This document shows, in pieces, positions 10,086-18,500 of a stretch of 42,529 bases of DNA; the first letter of the stretch is position 1, and every line of letters starts with the position of its first letter. The notes below the pieces were generated by a model that was given only the letters and a program-made list of their open reading frames with translations, was not told the origin of the DNA and did not search any database. The translations under genes were made by a program, and so were the position numbers. The stretch is from Methylobacterium sp. J-026. Its GTDB lineage: Bacteria; Pseudomonadota; Alphaproteobacteria; Rhizobiales; Beijerinckiaceae. The stretch covers positions 1 through 42,529 of the forward strand of contig NZ_JAKSYC010000146.1 in NCBI RefSeq assembly GCF_022829585.1, read 5' to 3'.

Positions 10086-11357
10086 TCAGTGACCGTCTGG
10101 CACCGCTGCGGGATCGCACGCGTAGGCGATCCGGAAGGCGGTCGGGAACGGCGTGCCGTCATCCTCGACGGCGCTCTCGGCGCGGAGATCGTCCCGGAGG
10201 AGGATCCGGCGCACCATCTCCGGGATCATGACGCCGGCCATGTAGCGGCCCAGGCATTCGTGGTGACCGAGGCCGAAATGCAGGTACGCGTGGTCCGGCC
10301 GGGTCGGGTCGAAGCGCTCGGGATCGGGCACCCAGTCGGCGTCGAACATCGCCGACAGGCTCAGGGGCAGCACCACCCTGCCCTTCTGGATCCGGCGCGC
10401 CCCCGGGCCACCGCGTCCGAGCACGTGGTCGGTCTCGGCCTGCCGGAACATGAAGGCGACGATCGGCGCGAAACGGAGCGCTTCCCACACGAAACCGTCG
10501 AAGGCCGCGATGTCGGCCGCGGCGGCCCGCGCCGCCGCGTGGACGTCCGGGCGCCGCAGGATCTCGGCCAGGGCATTCACCACGGCCTCCGCGGTGGTCT
10601 CGATGGTGCCGATGAGGAGACCGCCGACGTTGATGACCACCCGGTCGATCCCGAAGCCGGCCGCGACCGGCATCTGCAGCCGCAGAAGCCGCGTGAGCAC
10701 GTCGTCGGGCGGGTTCGCGCCCGCCTCGATGGCCGCGAGCCGGGCCGGAATGAGCGACGCGAAAGCGGCCTGCATCTCCGCGCGGGCGTGCTCGGCGGCG
10801 GCCTGGACCTTCGCGGCATCCGGACGCCCGTCGAAGGGCAGGTTGTTAAACTGGTCGAGCTGGTTCGCATACGACCAGCGCAAGAGGTCGGCGTCCGGCG
10901 CCGGGAAGCCGAGGAACTCCTGGACGATCCGCATCGGCACCAGGCGCGCAATCGACGCGACGACGTCGAGCGATCCGCCGCCCGCGTCGAGAACCCCATC
11001 GGTGATCGCGCCCGCGCGCGTCCGGATGGCCGGAAGGTCGCCCCAGGGCAGCACGGCGCGCATCACCGCCTTGTCCCTGTAGTTCACCTCGGTCCCGTCG
11101 AGCGCCAGCATGAACGAGCCCATCTTGGGCTTGTAGAGCGCGACGGAGAAGACGCTCGGCAGGGTGAGGATTTCGGCCACGTCGGCGCGCCTGGCCACGA
11201 GGACGACCGCGCCGCAATCCAGGATCGGCGCACGCTCCCGCAACTGCGCGAAGAAGGGTCCGGGGGCGCGCCGGATCCAGTCGCGGGCCACCGGCCAGCG
11301 ATCCGCCACCGGCAGGGCTTCCAGCTCCGCGAGGCAGGGCGCGGCGGGATCGGGCAT
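10086..11357 (-). CDS. Cytochrome P450
   Basis: This is a 423-residue soluble bacterial P450. The heme-binding loop FGLGHHECLGRYMA carries the cysteine ligand, WEALRF is the ExxR of helix K, and the I-helix reads LIGTIETTAEAV, keeping the acid-threonine pair although the preceding glycine is threonine. PERFDPTRPDH is the usual meander-side PERF region. I prefer the second ATG (11357), which has GGAG six bases upstream, over the first at 11369. A ferredoxin or reductase gene is not adjacent, so electrons must come from elsewhere. The LuxR-type gene ends 46 bases upstream on the same strand and may control it. Substrate unknown. Confidence 0.9.
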   Translation of the reverse strand: MPDPAAPCLAELEALPVADRWPVARDWIRRAPGPFFAQLRERAPILDCGAVVLVARRADVAEILTLPSVFSVALYKPKMGSFMLALDGTEVNYRDKAVMRAVLPWGDLPAIRTRAGAITDGVLDAGGGSLDVVASIARLVPMRIVQEFLGFPAPDADLLRWSYANQLDQFNNLPFDGRPDAAKVQAAAEHARAEMQAAFASLIPARLAAIEAGANPPDDVLTRLLRLQMPVAAGFGIDRVVINVGGLLIGTIETTAEAVVNALAEILRRPDVHAAARAAAADIAAFDGFVWEALRFAPIVAFMFRQAETDHVLGRGGPGARRIQKGRVVLPLSLSAMFDADWVPDPERFDPTRPDHAYLHFGLGHHECLGRYMAGVMIPEMVRRILLRDDLRAESAVEDDGTPFPTAFRIAYACDPAAVPDGH

Positions 11358-11403
11358 GCGCGACTCCATTCCACAAGGCGGCCGCGTTCGGCGGGGCGGG
11401 CCG

Positions 11404-12543
11404 TCAGTTCAGGGAGATATCCAGGCCTTCGCGTAGGCGCGCGACGAGTTCGCCCTGTCGGTGCGTCTGGGTCTTGGCGAACAGGGCGCGCAGCTGCGTC
11501 CGCACGGTGGAGATCGCGATCCCCCGCTCCCGGGCATGGGTGCTGAGCGAGCGCCCCGAGGCGACCGCGTGGGCGAGGACCGCCTCCGCGCCGGTCAATC
11601 CGAACAGGCATTGCAGGCGGCCGGGGGCCCCCTCCTGCAGCTTGGGTGCGCCGTTGCGGATCACCACGGCGAGTTCGGCCCTGACCCGCGAGCCCGTGCC
11701 CGTCGGACGCTTGGACAGGGGATGGAGCGAGACCCGCATCGGGGTGCCGGTCTCGGCACAGGTGATGGCGATATGGTCGGCCTGGGTGATCTTGACCCCG
11801 CCCTTGGCGGCGGCGAGCGCCTCGGTGGCGGCTTTGGCGATCCGGCGCGAGCACGGCCCGTCCTTGATGGCGAGGCTGCCCCGGTCGAGGGACAGGCCCG
11901 TGCGGGACTTCGCCAATGCCTCGGCGGCGCGGTTGGCATGGGCGACGCGCAGACGGGAATCCGTGAGGATCACGGCCGCGTCGAGGAGGTCGAGGGCGGA
12001 GGCGAGATCGGAGGACCGCTCCGAGGCCTGCCGCATCAGGGCGTAGAATTCGAAGGCCCGGCGCAGATGCGGCACGAGCGTCGACAGGCGCCGCATCTCG
12101 GCGGACTGGAACGGGCCCGCCTCCTCGTCGCGCATGGCCGCGAGGGTCGCCATCACGTCGGCTTCCCGGGCGAAATACGTGACCAGGCTGTGCTCGATGC
12201 CGAACGGCCGGACGACCTCCTTGAACAGGGCCGTCTCGCGGAACTGGGCGGGATCGACCCCCTCCTCGGCGCGAATCACCTTGCCCTGGTTCGACAGGAT
12301 GTAGGGAAGCCGGGGGTCCTCGGTGGCGTGCCGGTAGAGGAACGTGCGGTACTGCGTCCGGTCGAACCCTGACACCGCCCACATGGGCTTGCGCGACCCG
12401 TCCAGGCTGAACACGGCGAGCTGCCCGACCCGGCCGCCGACGAAGCCGACGAGGTCTTCCAGAAGCGCGGACCACTCTTCCGGCTGGCCGACACGGTCGT
12501 AGATCGACCCGACCAGGTGCGAATAGGTCTCGAGTTCTTCCAT
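11404..12543 (-). CDS. LuxR-family transcriptional regulator
   Basis: This 379-residue protein ends in a LuxR-type HTH: GLTGAEAVLAHAVASGRSLS, then HARERGIAISTVRTQLRALF, with the family-typical TVRTQL recognition helix. The N-terminal ~300 residues have no receiver domain; they resemble the PAS/GAF-like sensor half of orphan LuxR regulators, with LDAAVILTDSRLRVAHANRA as a probable PAS segment near the middle. I start at the ATG at 12543, seven bases after GGAG. It is followed at 46 bp by the P450 gene, its most likely target. Ligand unknown; no LuxI-type synthase is present in the window. Confidence 0.88.
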   Translation of the reverse strand: MEELETYSHLVGSIYDRVGQPEEWSALLEDLVGFVGGRVGQLAVFSLDGSRKPMWAVSGFDRTQYRTFLYRHATEDPRLPYILSNQGKVIRAEEGVDPAQFRETALFKEVVRPFGIEHSLVTYFAREADVMATLAAMRDEEAGPFQSAEMRRLSTLVPHLRRAFEFYALMRQASERSSDLASALDLLDAAVILTDSRLRVAHANRAAEALAKSRTGLSLDRGSLAIKDGPCSRRIAKAATEALAAAKGGVKITQADHIAITCAETGTPMRVSLHPLSKRPTGTGSRVRAELAVVIRNGAPKLQEGAPGRLQCLFGLTGAEAVLAHAVASGRSLSTHARERGIAISTVRTQLRALFAKTQTHRQGELVARLREGLDISLN

Positions 12544-12922
12544 CGCCACACTCCGCTGTCAGGGACAGGTTGAACGCGGACGTAACCTACGGCTCGCGGT
12601 GGTGATCGGCCTCCTCGACGGGCATGGCGGGCGGTGCCGTCCGGGCGGCAGGCTGCGCCACGTGTCCGAGGACGGCGGCGAACGCGGCCGGTGCGCTCGT
12701 CGATCGCGTCACGACGGCAGCTCGGGCATGGTCGGGGCCCTGGCTTAGGGTTGCTCGTACATTCGTTTTAGCAACGAGAACGAGAAGCGCGTCCCCCAAA
12801 TGGATGAGGCATGCGCCGAGGGCCGTGCGACGGCTGTGGGATGGATGGCCGGTAACATCGCATGCCGGCAGGCCCGACCGCGTATCGCGCAGGCGGGGGG
12901 CGACAGGCGTTACGGTGCGAGC
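12544..12922. other. Intergenic region with an inverted repeat upstream of the luxR-type gene
   Basis: No convincing gene is seen. The main structure is an inverted repeat, GTTGCT at 12750-12755 and AGCAAC at 12770-12775, 14 bases apart in an AT-richer patch (TACATTCGTTTT). It lies about 210 bases before the luxR-type start and could be an operator; the sequence does not match a canonical 20-bp lux box. Confidence 0.35.
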
Positions 12923-13144
12923 TTAAAGGCGCGTCAGCCGCAGCCGCCATGCGGGGTCCTGGGCGGCGCCCCTCACGGCCGCGCTGGGAGCGGTCGGGAA
13001 GACCTGCTCGATCACGTCCCGGTCGACAGGCCCCTCCGACAAGGTCACGCAGCCGCCGAGCGACAGCGCCAGCAGAGCCGCCAGCGCTGGCACCCGGATC
13101 GATCGTTCCGCCGTCCCGGCGCGGACGCGGCGCGGCGCGCACAT
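12923..13144 (-). CDS. Small lipoprotein, last gene of the coiled-coil cluster
   Basis: This 73-residue protein has a basic N-terminus, the hydrophobic stretch VPALAALLALS and a lipobox LGGC near residue 32, so it should be lipidated and membrane anchored. The mature part is only ~40 residues (CVTLSEGPVDRDVIEQVF and an arginine-rich tail). It starts 25 bases after the stop of the third coiled-coil gene on the same strand, so it is probably co-transcribed. The start is uncertain: the ATG at 13144 has only a G-rich tract upstream, and an internal GTG would give a shorter, more standard signal. No known family is recognised. Confidence 0.65.
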   Translation of the reverse strand: MCAPRRVRAGTAERSIRVPALAALLALSLGGCVTLSEGPVDRDVIEQVFPTAPSAAVRGAAQDPAWRLRLTRL

Positions 13145-13169
13145 GGCCCCGCCCCCCAGTTGATGGTCC

Positions 13170-13703
13170 CTACGCCGCGACCCGTCGCTCCGCGGGCGCC
13201 AGATCCCGGCTCGCCTGCTCGATCCGCACCAGCCAGCCCTCGGCGGCCTCGGCGCGTCGTTCGGCAGCCTGGACCCGCGCCTCCATCGCCTGCATCTGCG
13301 CGGCGGCCTCGGCCTGGAGCTTCCCGATCTGCGCCTCGGCGCGGGCCCGGATTTCCCCGGCCTTCGCGTCCGCCTGAGCCTGAACCTCGCGCAGCAGCAC
13401 CTCGAAGGCGCGGACTTCCTGCTGCGAGCGCTTCAATTCCTGGAGCAGGGCGTCCTGCTCGGCGGCCTGCTCCCGCAGGCGCGTTTCCTGCTGCTGGGCG
13501 GCGCTCTTGGCCGCGGTGAGGGTGTCGAGCACACCGGTCCAGTCCGAGGGCATCCGGCGGGGCGCCGGAGCCGCGCCGTTCACCACGGCGATCACCGGCG
13601 CCGGCTGGGGGGATGCGGCCGGCGGCTTGTCCTGGCCGTCCTGCCGGTGCGCGACGATCTGCGCATCGAGGTTGGCCCAGAACGCCTCGTCCATCGCTGG
13701 CAT
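13170..13703 (-). CDS. Coiled-coil protein, third member of a tandem paralogous set
   Basis: This 177-residue protein has no signal peptide or membrane segment. After an N-terminal linker with PPAASPQPAPV it contains DWTGVLDTLTAAK, then RLREQAAEQDALLQELKRSQ, then a long alanine/glutamate/arginine heptad region (~residues 65-160), and ends with AEAAEGWLVRIEQASRDLAP. The same blocks occur in the same order in the two genes upstream. The start at 13703 has GAAGGGAA just upstream. No enzymatic motif is visible; a structural or scaffold role in the cytoplasm is an inference from the coiled coil. Confidence 0.82.
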   Translation of the reverse strand: MPAMDEAFWANLDAQIVAHRQDGQDKPPAASPQPAPVIAVVNGAAPAPRRMPSDWTGVLDTLTAAKSAAQQQETRLREQAAEQDALLQELKRSQQEVRAFEVLLREVQAQADAKAGEIRARAEAQIGKLQAEAAAQMQAMEARVQAAERRAEAAEGWLVRIEQASRDLAPAERRVAA

Positions 13704-13841
13704 CGCGGTTCCCTTCTGCCCGTTCGTGTCTCAAGACGGCGGCGTTGGCGACGCTGCGTCACGCGTCTCTCCGGAAACGCCCGCCACAGCATCATCCGCA
13801 GGTCGAAGAACCCCCGATGGCCGGGGGTTCGACGATTGCTC

Positions 13842-14309
13842 TCAAATGGCCGACACGGCGGTCCTGCGCGAATCGGCAGGGGCCATGACGAATTCGGCCT
13901 CGATCGTTTCGGAGATCCGCCGCAGCCACTCCTCGGCCAGCGCGGCGCGCTCCTCGGCGATACGGGCCCGCTCCTCCGCGGCCCGGATCTGGATCGCGGC
14001 CTGCGCCTCGGCCTCGTCGGTGCGTTGCTCGGCGGCGCGAACCTTCGCATCGGCGTCCCGGAGGTCGGCACGGACCTGCTCGACGAGGTCCTGGACGCGT
14101 CCCTCGTAATCCTGGGCGCGATCCTCGACCGCGCGGATATATTCGGCCGCACCGCGCACCCGATCGAGCAGGCCCGACCATTTCGCGGCCGTCGGGAGCG
14201 AGGTCAGGACGACGACCTTGCCCTGGGACATCGCGCCGTCCGTGGTCGGCTCGGTGGCGGCGAGCACCGCGCCGGACTGATCGGAGGCGATCCGTCGTGA
14301 CTGTTCCAT
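13842..14309 (-). CDS. Coiled-coil protein, second member of a tandem paralogous set
   Basis: This 155-residue protein is the shortest of the three. AAKWSGLLDRVRGAAEYIRA corresponds to the DW-x(2-3)-LD block of its neighbours, VRADLRDADAKVRAAEQRTD begins the heptad region, and ALAEEWLRRISETIEAEF is the shared C-terminal motif. AGGA lies seven bases before the ATG at 14309. It lacks the RLREQ block that the other two share. A 58-bp gap separates it from the gene upstream and 138 bp from the gene downstream. Function unknown. Confidence 0.8.
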   Translation of the reverse strand: MEQSRRIASDQSGAVLAATEPTTDGAMSQGKVVVLTSLPTAAKWSGLLDRVRGAAEYIRAVEDRAQDYEGRVQDLVEQVRADLRDADAKVRAAEQRTDEAEAQAAIQIRAAEERARIAEERAALAEEWLRRISETIEAEFVMAPADSRRTAVSAI

Positions 14310-14367
14310 GATCGATCCTGGGGCCGGGCTGGAGGACGGGAGCGACGGGGGTGGAGCGCCCGTTCGC

Positions 14368-15084
14368 TCAGGCCTCGGCCTCGATCTGGCTCATATGGCC
14401 GCCGAGCAGCAGCGTCTTGGCGGCCGCGTCGATCCGGGACAGCCACTTCTCGGCGGTATAGGCCCGGAGGTCGGCGACCCGCACCTGCTCTTCGGCCGCC
14501 CGGACCCAGGCTTCCGCCTCGGCCTGGAGCGTGCGCACCCGGGCCTCGGCTTCCGCACGGATCTCCTCGACCTGCGCATCCGCATCGGCCTGGACCCGCT
14601 GCAGGCGGATATCGGCCCGCGTCTGGATCTCGTGGGCCCGCATCTCGGAGAGCTGCAGGCGCTGCTGCGTCTCCTTGAGCTCGCGCTGCACGGTTTCGAG
14701 CAGCACCCCGTGCGAGGCGCTCTGCTCGCGCAGGCGCTTCTTCTGCTCGTCGGCAAGACCGACCATGCCGTTGATGATGTCGAGGGTCGTCATCCAGTCG
14801 GAGACGGCGTCGGGCTGAACGTCGGACGACGTCGGTCCGGAGGCCTGTTCCGAGACCGGTGCCGGGACCGGCTCGGCGTCGTTGACGGCCGGCTGCGGGA
14901 CGACCGCGGCCGGGACCTCCTCGGAATCCAGGCTCAGCCGCAGCGCGGGCATGTCGGCCGGACCGGAGGTCGGTTTGAGCCTTAAGATCTCCGCCGACGG
15001 TTTCTCGGAGATCCGGTCCAGACTCTCCGCGACCTGCGTCAGAATGTGGGACCAAGAGGCTGTGGGAGCCGCGATCATGCTCAT
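14368..15084 (-). CDS. Coiled-coil protein, first member of a tandem paralogous set
   Basis: This is a 238-residue protein if it starts at the ATG at 15084, which has AAAGG five bases upstream. A start at 15108 is possible by frame but would fall at or before the predicted transcription start. Residues ~1-85 are variable and proline/alanine-rich; SDWMTTLDIINGMVGLAD, KKRLREQSASHGVLLETVQ and a long heptad region follow; YTAEKWLSRIDAAAKTLL is the C-terminal motif. The heptads of EIRAEAEARVRTLQAEAEAW give an almost unbroken helix of about 100 residues. No signal peptide or transmembrane segment. It leads the four-gene cluster, directly behind a CtrA/GANTC promoter. Confidence 0.85.
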   Translation of the reverse strand: MSMIAAPTASWSHILTQVAESLDRISEKPSAEILRLKPTSGPADMPALRLSLDSEEVPAAVVPQPAVNDAEPVPAPVSEQASGPTSSDVQPDAVSDWMTTLDIINGMVGLADEQKKRLREQSASHGVLLETVQRELKETQQRLQLSEMRAHEIQTRADIRLQRVQADADAQVEEIRAEAEARVRTLQAEAEAWVRAAEEQVRVADLRAYTAEKWLSRIDAAAKTLLLGGHMSQIEAEA

Positions 15085-15111
15085 TTCTGCCTTTCCCATG
15101 GCGAACATGGC

Positions 15112-15147
15112 ATGATAGAGACACAGTCATGGTTAATGACTCGTTAA
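15112..15147 (-). promoter_or_regulatory. CtrA box with embedded GANTC site and -10 element
   Basis: Read on the minus strand, 15147 to 15129 is TTAACGAGTCATTAACCAT. This matches the CtrA consensus TTAA-N7-TTAAC, including the CCAT tail of the extended half-site. The seven-base spacer contains GAGTC, a GANTC site for the cell-cycle methyltransferase CcrM and a potential GcrA target. A TATCAT -10 element follows at 15117-15112 with no good -35, as usual where an activator covers the -35. Transcription would start near 15105, giving a leader of ~20 nt to the ATG at 15084. TTAA is rare in this GC-rich DNA, so two at the exact spacing are unlikely by chance. Confidence 0.8.
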
Positions 15148-15594
15148 TTGTGTATTCGCCCGCTAGCTTTTCATAAGCTCCTCCTAACCACAATTAATCT
15201 TCGTCCCGCTCGACCGTCGGGGCGGGCCTCGACCGATCCGCCGTCGTGATGCGTCGAATATCCCGCGATGTCCGGGCTGGCCGATGCCCGTTGGGTCAAT
15301 ACATCCTGCAGTATCGGCGCGACCGAGAAAGCCACAGCGGTCAAAGGCAGGCGATATTGGTCTTTAAGCTCGATCAATATTTACATTGCACGCATTTTTT
15401 GGGATATTAAACATATATCAAAATAAATTTCTCGCCTGTATTTGATGTAATTATTCGATATGACTGCAATCAATCGGTCGTATTGGTCCGGAGCCCCAAA
15501 AAACGGTCCTTGTGTACCGCAAATCCGCCTCGCCAGATGGATCTGGATTCGAGAGTGCGCCCGCACCGCACCGATGCGGCGACATCGGTCGAGT
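15148..15594. other. AT-rich intergenic region between the coiled-coil cluster and the RND gene
   Basis: About 450 bases, much poorer in G+C than the rest, particularly 15370-15450 with runs such as ATTAAACATATATC. It holds a second TTAATTGTG (15144-15152) / CACAATTAA (15189-15197) inverted repeat flanking a small AGCTT/AAGCT hairpin (15165-15179). At 15570-15589, just past the RND stop, ACCGATG/CATCGGT forms a short hairpin without a T-tract. No convincing gene. It may be upstream control DNA for the cluster to its left. Confidence 0.5.
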
Positions 15595-18500
15595 TCAGGA
15601 CTGGAGGACCGCCAGCGCATCGTCGACGGGCCGGAAGCGGGCGAAGCGCAGGGCCAGCACCGGCAGGACCAGGAGGTTCAGAACCGTCGAGGTCGTGAGG
15701 CCGCCCAGGATCACGAGCGCCATCGGTCCTTCGATCTCCCGACCGGGCTCGCCCGCGCCGAGGGCGAGGGGCAGCAGCCCGAGACCGGTGACAAGGGAGG
15801 TCATCAGGATCGGAACCATCCGATCGGCCGCACCCTCCGCGGCGGTGGCGGCATCCCAGGGCCGGCCGTCGCGGTTCACCATCTGCTCGTAATGGGCAAC
15901 CATCATCACGCTGTTGCGCAGCGAGATCCCCGAGAGGGTGACGAAGCCCACGATCGAACCCAGCGACAATACGCCGCCCGCGAGCGCGGCCGCCGCCACG
16001 CCGCCCACGAAGGCGAAGGGTAGGTTGACGAGGACGAGCATCAGATTCGCCGTGGAACCGGTGACAACAGCGAGCAGCACGATGATCCCGAAGCCCGCCA
16101 GCCCGGCATGGATCATCAGGTCGCGCCGGGCCGTGTCCTGCGCCTCCGCGGCCCCCGAGAAGGCGACGTAGACCCCCTCGGGCAGCCGGACCTCGCGGGC
16201 GATCTTGCGCTTGGCCGCCGCCACGAAACCCGACACGTCGCGGCCCTCGACGTTGGCGGTGACCGCCTGCATCCGCTGCGCCCCAAGATGCTGCACCTGA
16301 TAGCGGCGGGCACTCTCGTAGACATCGGCGACCTGCGAGAGGCGGACGAAGCGGCCGCCGGGCACCCGCAAGGGTAAATCGCCGATCGCACTGAGCCGGC
16401 TCCGCACCTGCGCGTCGAGGATCACCAACACGTTGACCGTCGCATTGCCGCGGTAGGTCTGACCGACGACATCGCCCTGGTAGGCGGTGCGCACCGCCTC
16501 CAGCACCTCCACCAGATCGAGCCCCCAATGGCGCAGATCGACCGGCCGCAGGGCCACGGTCACCTGCGGCAGGCCGGCCGGGGAGGCCTGCTGGACGTCC
16601 CGGGCACCCTTCACCTCCGCGAGCTCGCGCGCCACCGAGCGGGCGGCGGCCTCGATCCGGTCGAGATCGCTGCCGACCACGTTGACGACCACCGGCGCGG
16701 TGAAGCCCGACACCGTCTCCTCGATGCGTTCGGTCAGGAAGGTCTTCAGCGAAAAGGCCGCGCCGGGAAAACCCGCGACCAGCGTGCGGATCGCCATCTC
16801 GATATTCCGCTGCGCGGCCCCGTCGAGGCCGGGCTCCAGGTCGATATGGATCTCGCTGTAATGGGGTCCCGCCGTGTCCTCTCCGGCCTCCGCGCGCCCG
16901 ATCTGTGCGGCCACCGCCCGTACCCCCGGGATGCCTTTCAGGCCGCCGGAGACGAGGCCGCTGAGCCGCTGCGATTCCTGCAGGGAGGTGCCGGGCACGG
17001 CCACCATGTGCAGGATCATGTGGCCTTCCTTCAGGTCGGGCAGGAACACCGCCCCGAGGGTCGGCAGGATGGCGGCGCCGCCGAGCGTCACCAGCACGCC
17101 CACGAGCATCGTGATCCGCGGCACCCGGCCAATCCGCGCCAGCAGCGCCAGATATCCCGCGCGGCTCCAGCGCACGACCGGGGGTTCGCGGGTCGCGGCG
17201 TCCCGGGCATTGCGGCCGCCGAGGAGGAGCAGCGCCAGCGCCGGCGTCACGGTCAGCGCGACGAGCAGCGAGGCGACGACCGCCGCGACGTAGGCGAGGG
17301 CCAGGGGGCCGAACAGGCGTCCCGCCACCCCGGTGAGCGCCAGGACCGGCAGGAACATCAGCAGCACCGCCAGGGTGGCGTAGGCAACCGAGCTGCGCAC
17401 TTCGAGCATCGCGCCGAGCACAACCCGGGCGGCCCCTTGCCCGCCGGGGCGCGCCGCCCGCAGGCGGCGGGAAACGTTCTCGACGCCGATCACCGCGTCG
17501 TCGACGACCTCGCCGATGGCGAGGGCGAGGCCACCCAGCGTCATCGTGTTAAGGCTCTCGCCCCAGGCTTGGAGGGCGAGCGCGGCGGCGATCAGCGACA
17601 GCGGGATCGCCGCCGCGCTGATCAGCGCCGCCCGCCAATCCGCCAGGAAGACCAGGAGCACGATCACCACCAGGACCCCGCCGAACGCCAGGGCCTGGAT
17701 CACGTTGCCGGTGGCGACATCCACGAAGTTCGCCGGCCGGAACAGGTCGGCGCGCAGGGACACTCCCTCTCGGTCGAGGACCGGGCGCAGCTCGTCCAGG
17801 GCGGCCTCCAGGCGGGCCGTCACCGCCCGGGTATCGACCCCGACCTGGGCGCCGACCATCAGCAGGACGCCGGGCTTGCCGTCCACCAGGGCGGCGCTGA
17901 TCGCCGGCTCCGGGGCGGCCGTGACCGTGGCCACGTCGGAGAGCACCACGCTCGCCCCGCCGTCATTGTGGAGCACCGTCCGCCCCAGCGCCTCCGGGGT
18001 GAGCGACTGCCCCTCGGTCCGCAGCAGCACGCGCTGGTTCGGGGTGTCGACGAAGCCGGCCCCGCGCACGCCGGTCGCCTTGCGGGCCGCGGCCAGCACG
18101 TCGTTGAGGGCGATCTGGTAGCGGATCAGGTCGTCGGAGCGGATCTGCACCTGCAGCGCCCGCACGGCACCCCCGTAGAGCGACACCTGGGCGATGCCCG
18201 GCACCGCCTGGAGGCGTCGGCGCACGGTCCATTCGGCGACGTGGCGCAGATCCATGGCATCCCGGGTGCCGGAGGTCAGCCCGACGAGGAGCACCGTGAG
18301 GGTCGAGGAGGTGAGCGGGGTCATCGCGGGCACCGCGACACCGTCGGGCAGGCGCCCCGACAAAGCCGCCAGCCGCTCATTGACCCGCTGGCGCACCCGG
18401 TCGACGTCGCTGCCCGGCCTGAACACGGCGGTGATCACCGACAGGCCCTGGATCGAGGTCGAGCGCAGCGTCTCCAGGCCGGGGAGGCCGCCGACCGCGA

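Noticed and set aside
8557..10119. 520-codon open frame on the minus strand
   Set aside because: It is antisense to the M20 amidohydrolase, whose motifs are clear; the antisense protein is low-complexity.
10083..11546. 487-codon open frame on the plus strand
   Set aside because: It runs opposite the P450 gene and part of the LuxR-type gene, with no domain.
12587..12799. Possible 70-codon gene between the LuxR-type gene and the lipoprotein
   Set aside because: No ribosome-binding site or recognisable content; composition looks like noise.
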